Positions 59,883 through 64,000 of a stretch of DNA of 64,000 nt are shown here, piece after piece; the stretch's first letter is position 1; each line of letters opens with the position of its first letter. Position numbers and translations under genes: made by a program. A model generated the notes under the pieces. It did not search any database. It was not told the origin of the DNA and saw nothing but the letters and a program-made list of their open reading frames with translations. This DNA is from Verrucomicrobium spinosum DSM 4136 = JCM 18804 (GTDB lineage: Bacteria > Verrucomicrobiota > Verrucomicrobiia > Verrucomicrobiales > Verrucomicrobiaceae). The stretch lies in assembly GCF_000172155.1 (NCBI RefSeq), contig NZ_ABIZ01000001.1, forward strand, positions 6,295,105 to 6,359,104, written 5' to 3'.

Positions 59883-60379
59883 TTTCCATTTGAGCGAATA
59901 GCAGACCTTGATCCAACAAGGTCAGGGTTCAGCACCTCCCCCTTTCAGCCCAGCAGGAGCCTGAAGGGGTTGCGGGATTCATCCCTCTGAAAAAATCAGG
60001 TTCCAGCCCCCCCTCTTCCCCATCGGCGCTTTCAACAGCGTGCGGAATGAATGGCAGGAGGGCGCTTCGCAGAATTCAGCCCCCTTTCAAGACGGGGCTC
60101 TCTGTGAGCTTTCCAGCTCGGCGAAAGTTTCCCCTACACAGGTGGCATTCTCAATACTGCCAACAACTTCTCAATATTAAGCGGCACGTAGGCACATTGT
60201 GTGGCCCAACGAATGTTCAATCTTGGGCAAAAAAAACACAAAAACACTTCACAGCCCAGAGTTTACTGCTAATTTCGGGCATCCAAATACAGCAATTTCC
60301 CACACCACTGTTCATCACAGCGCTGCGGGATGTTGATGCGCTTCGGATGCCCAAACAACAACCAAACACAACAAACTGC
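59883..60379. other. 497-bp spacer with hairpins and a long structured leader
   Basis: After the zinc-ribbon stop two hairpins follow: GACCTTG/CAAGGTC (59904-59923) and CCCCTTTCAG/CTGAAGGGG (59939-59969), probable transcript ends. The middle holds no convincing gene. An AT-richer stretch (about 60160-60260) should carry the porin promoter. The last 100 bp form a leader with a GGGCATCC/GGATGCCC inverted pair (60277-60352). The frame of the porin extends upstream but the N-terminal signal shows the real start at 60380. Confidence 0.5.
60277..60352 (+). promoter_or_regulatory. Inverted repeat in the leader of the TorF-like porin gene
   Basis: GGGCATCC (60277-60284) and GGATGCCC (60345-60352), with adjacent AA/TT pairs, enclose about 60 nt that hold a shorter GCGC/GCGC pair. 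A folded 5' leader could control translation of the porin gene, whose start is 27 nt downstream. Not a known riboswitch to me. Confidence 0.4.
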
Positions 60380-61153
60380 ATGAAATTGAATACCTTGCTC
60401 ATCCCAGCATTGAGCGCGGCGTTCGCAGCCTCGGCTTACGCCGGCGCTCCCGCCAAAGCTCCCGCCCAGGTTCAGCCCCCGATCGTTGAGGAAGACACCT
60501 CCCTTGGTTTCTCCCTGACGGCTGGCTATGACACCGACTACGTCTATCGTGGTGTGCGTTTCGCCCAGAACCTTGTGACGGTTGCTGTTGACGGCAACAT
60601 CCCCTTCACGGACGTCCTCTCCTTGAACGTGGGCGCCTGGTTCGGCACCTCCGCTGACGACTCCTATGTCGGCACCGGTGACTCCTACCATGAACTCGAC
60701 CTCTACGCCGCCCTTCTGGCCGACCTCGGCCCGGTGACCGTGGGTCTGAAGTACCAGTACTACCTCTTCGAAGGTGACGCTGGCGACGTGCTCGACGACA
60801 TCAACGAAGTCGGCGTGCTAATCTCCTCCACCGTCGGCCCTGTTGACGTGATTGGCGGCGCTTACTACGACGAATCCGCTGATGGCTTCTACTTCGAAGC
60901 TGGCGTTTCCAAGAACATCGCCATCACCGATCGCATCAGCCTCGTTCCTGCGGCGCTCGTGTCCTACGCCATCGACTACTACGGCGTGGACGGTTTCAAC
61001 CACATCAAAGTTAGCCTGGCCGCTCCGATCAAGCTGACGAAGACCGCTACCCTCACCCCCTACATCGCTGGCAACATTCCGATCGACGCCCTCGATGACC
61101 TTGGTGAAGAAGACCGCGTGTACGGCGGCGTGAGCCTCAGCGTCAGCTTCTAA
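60380..61153 (+). CDS. TorF-family putative outer-membrane porin
   Basis: A 257-aa beta-barrel protein with a signal peptide (LNTLLIPALSAAFAASAYAG). SLTAGYDTDYVYRGVRFAQN is the typical N-terminal strand of this family and the protein ends VSLSVSF, with an aromatic last residue. Many acidic residues (Asp) in loops suggest an outward-facing surface. The start at 60380 opens the signal peptide; an in-frame GTG/ATG start further upstream would add about 110 unlikely residues. A strong terminator follows the stop. Confidence 0.85.
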   Translation: MKLNTLLIPALSAAFAASAYAGAPAKAPAQVQPPIVEEDTSLGFSLTAGYDTDYVYRGVRFAQNLVTVAVDGNIPFTDVLSLNVGAWFGTSADDSYVGTGDSYHELDLYAALLADLGPVTVGLKYQYYLFEGDAGDVLDDINEVGVLISSTVGPVDVIGGAYYDESADGFYFEAGVSKNIAITDRISLVPAALVSYAIDYYGVDGFNHIKVSLAAPIKLTKTATLTPYIAGNIPIDALDDLGEEDRVYGGVSLSVSF

Positions 61154-61200
61154 TCGAAGCCTGACCAGAGCAAACGCTTCCAACTCCTTTGGAGTTATCC

Positions 61201-61231
61201 AGCCCCCCGGTGCAAGCCGGGGGGCTTTTTT
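61201..61231 (+). terminator. Intrinsic terminator of the TorF-like porin gene
   Basis: A perfect 10-bp GC-rich stem (AGCCCCCCGG and CCGGGGGGCT) with a 6-nt loop, followed by six T residues. Confidence 0.9.
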
Positions 61232-61372
61232 GTGTCGGGTTGAGAGTCTGATGGAACTGACCAAGGAGCGAGCGTTGCGCCTCACCCATCCCGCAACGCG
61301 CATGGTTGTCAGGTTAGCGAGATGCAAAGCCCGGGCGGAGGAGCATCCCATTTCTTCATGGCCGGAAGCCCC

Positions 61373-61648
61373 ACGCCAAAGGCGTGATACACAATAGGAG
61401 CACGGGGTCAGACCGCGAAGCGGTCGCCACCCCGGGTAGCAGGAGGTAGTGATGGAACTCCAAAGGAGTTCTACAAACCGTCCAGATCACCTGCAGACGA
61501 CCGATCTGCATACGACGGACAACTCAGGGACTCGGCCACGGTTTGTAGAACTCACTTCGGAGTTCCAGTTCATCCGCCCATGTACCCAGGGTGGCGGCTC
61601 GTTCCTCACCTGACCCTGGGCTTCTATTTTGTATGACTCCCTTGGCGT
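61373..61648. repeat. 110-bp imperfect inverted repeat, REP-like element
   Basis: Left arm 61373-61481 and right arm 61538-61648 are inverted copies of each other, about four-fifths identical by eye, with the last 11 bp (CTACAAACCGT) perfect. Each arm has small inner hairpins (GGAACTCCAAAGGAGTTC, and GACCGCGAAGCGGTC in the left). The 56-bp centre has a GCAGA/TCTGC hairpin. The layout and word content (CCCAGGGTCA) recall short palindromic elements common in Verrucomicrobia and Planctomycetes. Confidence 0.7.
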
Positions 61649-61719
61649 CAGGGTGCTCGCGCTTGAAAACAATGAGCCTCTCAACCTGGCCCATACGCGT
61701 ATGACCAGGGCGCAGCCCC

Positions 61720-61778
61720 TCTCAACCAGCGCATCGTCTCAACCAGCGCATCGTCTCAACCAGCGCAGCGTCTCAACG
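61720..61778. repeat. 17-bp tandem repeat, 3.4 copies
   Basis: The unit TCTCAACCAGCGCATCG occurs at 61720-61736 and 61737-61753, then as TCTCAACCAGCGCAGCG at 61754-61770, followed by a partial copy TCTCAACG at 61771-61778. Copies are identical or differ by one base, so the expansion is recent. It ends 29 bp before the priA start codon. Confidence 0.85.
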
Positions 61779-61807
61779 TGCCGCTTGCGGCCCACTCCCA
61801 ACAGGGC

Positions 61808-64000
61808 ATGATGCCCCCTCCCCGCATGAACGAATCTGCCAGCTCTCCACGCAACGAACAACCTCAGTTGTTCGCAGAGCTTGCAGGGTCGGGACCGGAG
61901 AAGGTGGCCCAGACTTCTCGCGGCGTTGCGCGGGTGTTGCTCGAAGAGACCGCCCTCGAGCTCGATTATCTGATCCCCGAGCAACTCGCCCACCGCGTCA
62001 GCCTTGGTTCGCGGGTTCACGTCCCTCTTCAGGGGCGCAAGGCGGTGGCAGTGGTCGTTCAGTTGCTCGATTCCTCCCCATTTGGCGGCAAGCTGCGCCC
62101 AATCTCGGACACGATCACCTCCCGGCCCATGTTCACCGGGCCTCTTCTCAAGATGGCCAACTGGATGGCCACTTATTACCTCTGCCCGGTGCGGCAGATC
62201 CTGCGCACCATGCTTCCGGAGGCCGTTCGGAGCAAACCAGAGAGCTTCCTCTCAGACAGCCACATCACCCTGGTGGGGAAACTCTCCGCGGAAGAAATGG
62301 CCAAGCTACACAAGGCAGCCCCCGTCCAGGCCCGCATCCTGGATCTGCTCCAGGCCAACAGCAACGAATCGACGCTGAGCTACCTGCGCAAGCAACTGCC
62401 CCGGGCAACACAGGTGATCCACGTACTGGTCAACAAAGGTCTCGTCACTCGCAGTGAGGTTCGCGTGGAGCGTGATCCGTTTCAAGAGGAGGAGTTCCTC
62501 CCCTCCGCCCCGCTCACGCTCACAGAAGAGCAGGCAGTCGTGTTTGCCGGAGTGCTGAAAGCACTGGAACAGCCCTCAGAAGCGCGCCCCATTCTGCTGC
62601 ACGGGGTCACGGGCAGCGGCAAGACAGAGGTCTATCTCCAGGCCATCGGAAGGGTGCTGGAGAAGAACAAAACCGCGCTGGTTTTGGTTCCCGAGATCAG
62701 CCTGACCCCGCAGACAATCGAGCGCTTCAAGTGCCGGTTCGCGGAGCGAAAGCAGCGCATCGCCGTGCTTCATAGCCACCTCTCGGATGGCGAGCGGCAC
62801 GACGAATGGTTCAAAATCCACGAAGGACGCGCCGACATCGTCATTGGTGCCCGCAGTGCGATCTTCGCCCCGCTGGAGAACTTGGGCATCATCATCGTGG
62901 ATGAGGAGCATGAGCCCAGCTACAAGCAGGAGGAGGCCCCTCGCTACAACGCGCGGGACCTTGCCGTGGTTCGCGGAAAGATGGAAGGTTGCGTCGTCCT
63001 GCTCGGCAGCGCCACTCCCTGCCTTGAGACCTTTGAGAATGCCCGGAACGGCAAGTATGACCTGCTGGGCATGACTCGCCGGACTGATGGCAAGGAGTTG
63101 CCCCTCATCCGCATCGTGGATATGCGCCTGGAAAAGCGGAAGACCAAAGACGGCTTCAGCATCCTGAGTGAAAAGCTCCGCCTCGCCATTCAGGGCCGTC
63201 TGGACAAGGGGGAGCAGACCATTCTATTCCTGAACCGCCGGGGCTTTCACACCGCCCTCTCCTGCATGGAGTGCGGTGTGGTCTGCCAGTGTGAAGACTG
63301 CGCAGTACCCTTCACTTTCCACAAAAAGGAAGGTCGGCTGGTCTGCCACATCTGCGGCATGCGGCGGCTCGCCCCTCGCAAATGTGAAGCCTGTGGTGAA
63401 CCCAAGCTCAGCTACACCGGCTATGGCACGGAACGCGCCGAGGAAACCATCCGCACGGTGTTTCCTCAAGCCCGGCTTGCCCGCGTGGACACGGACACCA
63501 TGCAGCGCAAGAACCAGCTCCGCGACACGCTACGGGCTTTTCGCAGCCAGAAGCTGGACATCCTCATCGGCACCCAGATGATCGCCAAGGGTCTCGACTT
63601 CCCCAATGTGACCCTCGTGGGCGTGCTCAATGCCGACCTCGCCCTGAGTATGCCGGACTTTCGTGCGGCAGAGCGCACCTTCCAATTGCTCACCCAGGTG
63701 GCGGGCCGCGCCGGCCGCGGCGAGCGCAAGGGGGAAGTGTTCATCCAGACCAGCACCCCGCACAGTCCGGCAGTGCAGTTCGCCCGTCACGGGGACTATG
63801 TTGGATTCACGGAGCAAGAACTGGAGCAACGCCAGCAGTGGCACTACCCACCGTACACCCATGTGGTCTTGATCGGATCCCGCGGCAAGCAGGCCAACCT
63901 CGCGGAATTCGCCCTCCAGACTCTCGCTGGACGACTCAAGCAAAACCTGCCTTCGGAAACCCGCATGGGTGAACCCTGCCCCAGCCCCCTTGAGAAAGCC
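61808..64000 (+). CDS. priA: Primosomal protein N' (replication restart helicase), 3' end cut
   Basis: The frame runs from ATG at 61808 to the end of the window without a stop, at least 731 codons, so the gene is cut. PriA reloads the replisome at stalled forks. The N-terminal 3'-DNA-binding part has ALELDYLIPEQL and GSRVHVPLQGRK. Helicase motifs: Walker A LLHGVTGSGKTEVYL, Walker B IIVDEEHEPSYKQ, then GSATPCLE and RGFHTALSCMECG. Cysteine pairs (MECGVVCQCEDC, HICGMRR, CEACGEP) bind zinc. Nearby ATGs at 61811 and 61826 are alternative starts. A 17-bp tandem repeat lies just upstream. Confidence 0.95.
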   Translation, partial: MMPPPRMNESASSPRNEQPQLFAELAGSGPEKVAQTSRGVARVLLEETALELDYLIPEQLAHRVSLGSRVHVPLQGRKAVAVVVQLLDSSPFGGKLRPISDTITSRPMFTGPLLKMANWMATYYLCPVRQILRTMLPEAVRSKPESFLSDSHITLVGKLSAEEMAKLHKAAPVQARILDLLQANSNESTLSYLRKQLPRATQVIHVLVNKGLVTRSEVRVERDPFQEEEFLPSAPLTLTEEQAVVFAGVLKALEQPSEARPILLHGVTGSGKTEVYLQAIGRVLEKNKTALVLVPEISLTPQTIERFKCRFAERKQRIAVLHSHLSDGERHDEWFKIHEGRADIVIGARSAIFAPLENLGIIIVDEEHEPSYKQEEAPRYNARDLAVVRGKMEGCVVLLGSATPCLETFENARNGKYDLLGMTRRTDGKELPLIRIVDMRLEKRKTKDGFSILSEKLRLAIQGRLDKGEQTILFLNRRGFHTALSCMECGVVCQCEDCAVPFTFHKKEGRLVCHICGMRRLAPRKCEACGEPKLSYTGYGTERAEETIRTVFPQARLARVDTDTMQRKNQLRDTLRAFRSQKLDILIGTQMIAKGLDFPNVTLVGVLNADLALSMPDFRAAERTFQLLTQVAGRAGRGERKGEVFIQTSTPHSPAVQFARHGDYVGFTEQELEQRQQWHYPPYTHVVLIGSRGKQANLAEFALQTLAGRLKQNLPSETRMGEPCPSPLEKA

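Larger units (their letters stand above)
61154..61807. other. 654-bp spacer rich in repeats, no gene found
   Basis: It holds, in order, the porin terminator (61201-61231), a GCGTTGCG/CGCAACGC hairpin (61272-61299), a 110-bp imperfect inverted repeat (61373-61648) and a 17-bp tandem repeat (61720-61778). The short frames in it have repeat-like or compositionally odd products. No tRNA or transposase is visible. priA begins at its end. Confidence 0.6.

Noticed and set aside
60047-60379. Upstream extension of the TorF-like porin
   Set aside because: It would put 111 residues before a clear signal peptide, which would stop export.
61629-61811. 60-codon frame through the 17-bp repeat
   Set aside because: Its product is repeat-derived and has no ribosome site.

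Overview
The window is a GC-rich, gene-dense stretch of bacterial chromosome from a Gram-negative, probably a member of the Verrucomicrobiota (Verrucomicrobiaceae-like). This assignment is inference. It rests on the outer-membrane proteins and RND pump, a Tat-exported Gfo/Idh/MocA oxidoreductase, a secreted HEWGT-type protein, a SpoIIE/STAS/RsbW partner-switching set, and repeat types familiar from the Verrucomicrobia/Planctomycetes group. I saw no rRNA, tRNA, CRISPR array, transposase or phage gene. The core genes trpD, metG, citrate synthase, sucCD, rpsT and priA mark it as chromosomal.

Layout: 1-3969 holds a cut-off DNRLRE-like protein, the oxidoreductase, trpD and yqgE. 4195-13797 is a minus-strand block with metG, a TPR protein, a PpiD/SurA-like chaperone, a 1289-aa secreted coiled-coil/TPR protein built on a 31/38/45-residue repeat, a nitroreductase and citrate synthase. 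14059-18747 has an unknown secreted protein, a YjdF-like membrane protein and a sucC-VOC-sucD operon. 18914-26461 has the partner-switching operon, a pseudouridine synthase, a small membrane protein, an amidohydrolase and an M19-like protein lacking several metal ligands. 26478-31128 has an exported isoaspartyl methyltransferase divergent from a TetR-HlyD-ABC export operon.

31205-38761 is the most accessory-looking part: CsbD, a VTT membrane protein overlapping tail to tail with a phosphodiesterase/EEP-nuclease fusion, a GT4 glycosyltransferase, an orphan DNA-ligase OB domain, several small unknowns and a response-regulator/kinase hybrid. 38959-43999 carries glycogen/maltodextrin enzymes (malQ, glgX) around an L,D-transpeptidase. 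44101-50019 has a SpoT-like HD protein and a TetR-controlled RND pump with a tandem operator.

50127-57533 is the best candidate for an undescribed system. A YVTN beta-propeller protein, an ABC ATPase with an extra C-terminal domain and a fused double permease face a ModE-type regulator, a large porin and a ModA-like binding protein. No modB or modC is present, so the ModA-like protein may feed the unusual ABC transporter. 57714-64000 has an FHA protein, rpsT, a zinc-ribbon protein, a TorF-like porin, a 650-bp spacer with a 110-bp inverted repeat and tandem repeats, and a priA cut by the window end.

Two signals run across the window. GTTAG/CTAAC-rich spacers recur as imperfect inverted repeats beside stop codons, and clear intrinsic terminators follow several transcription units.
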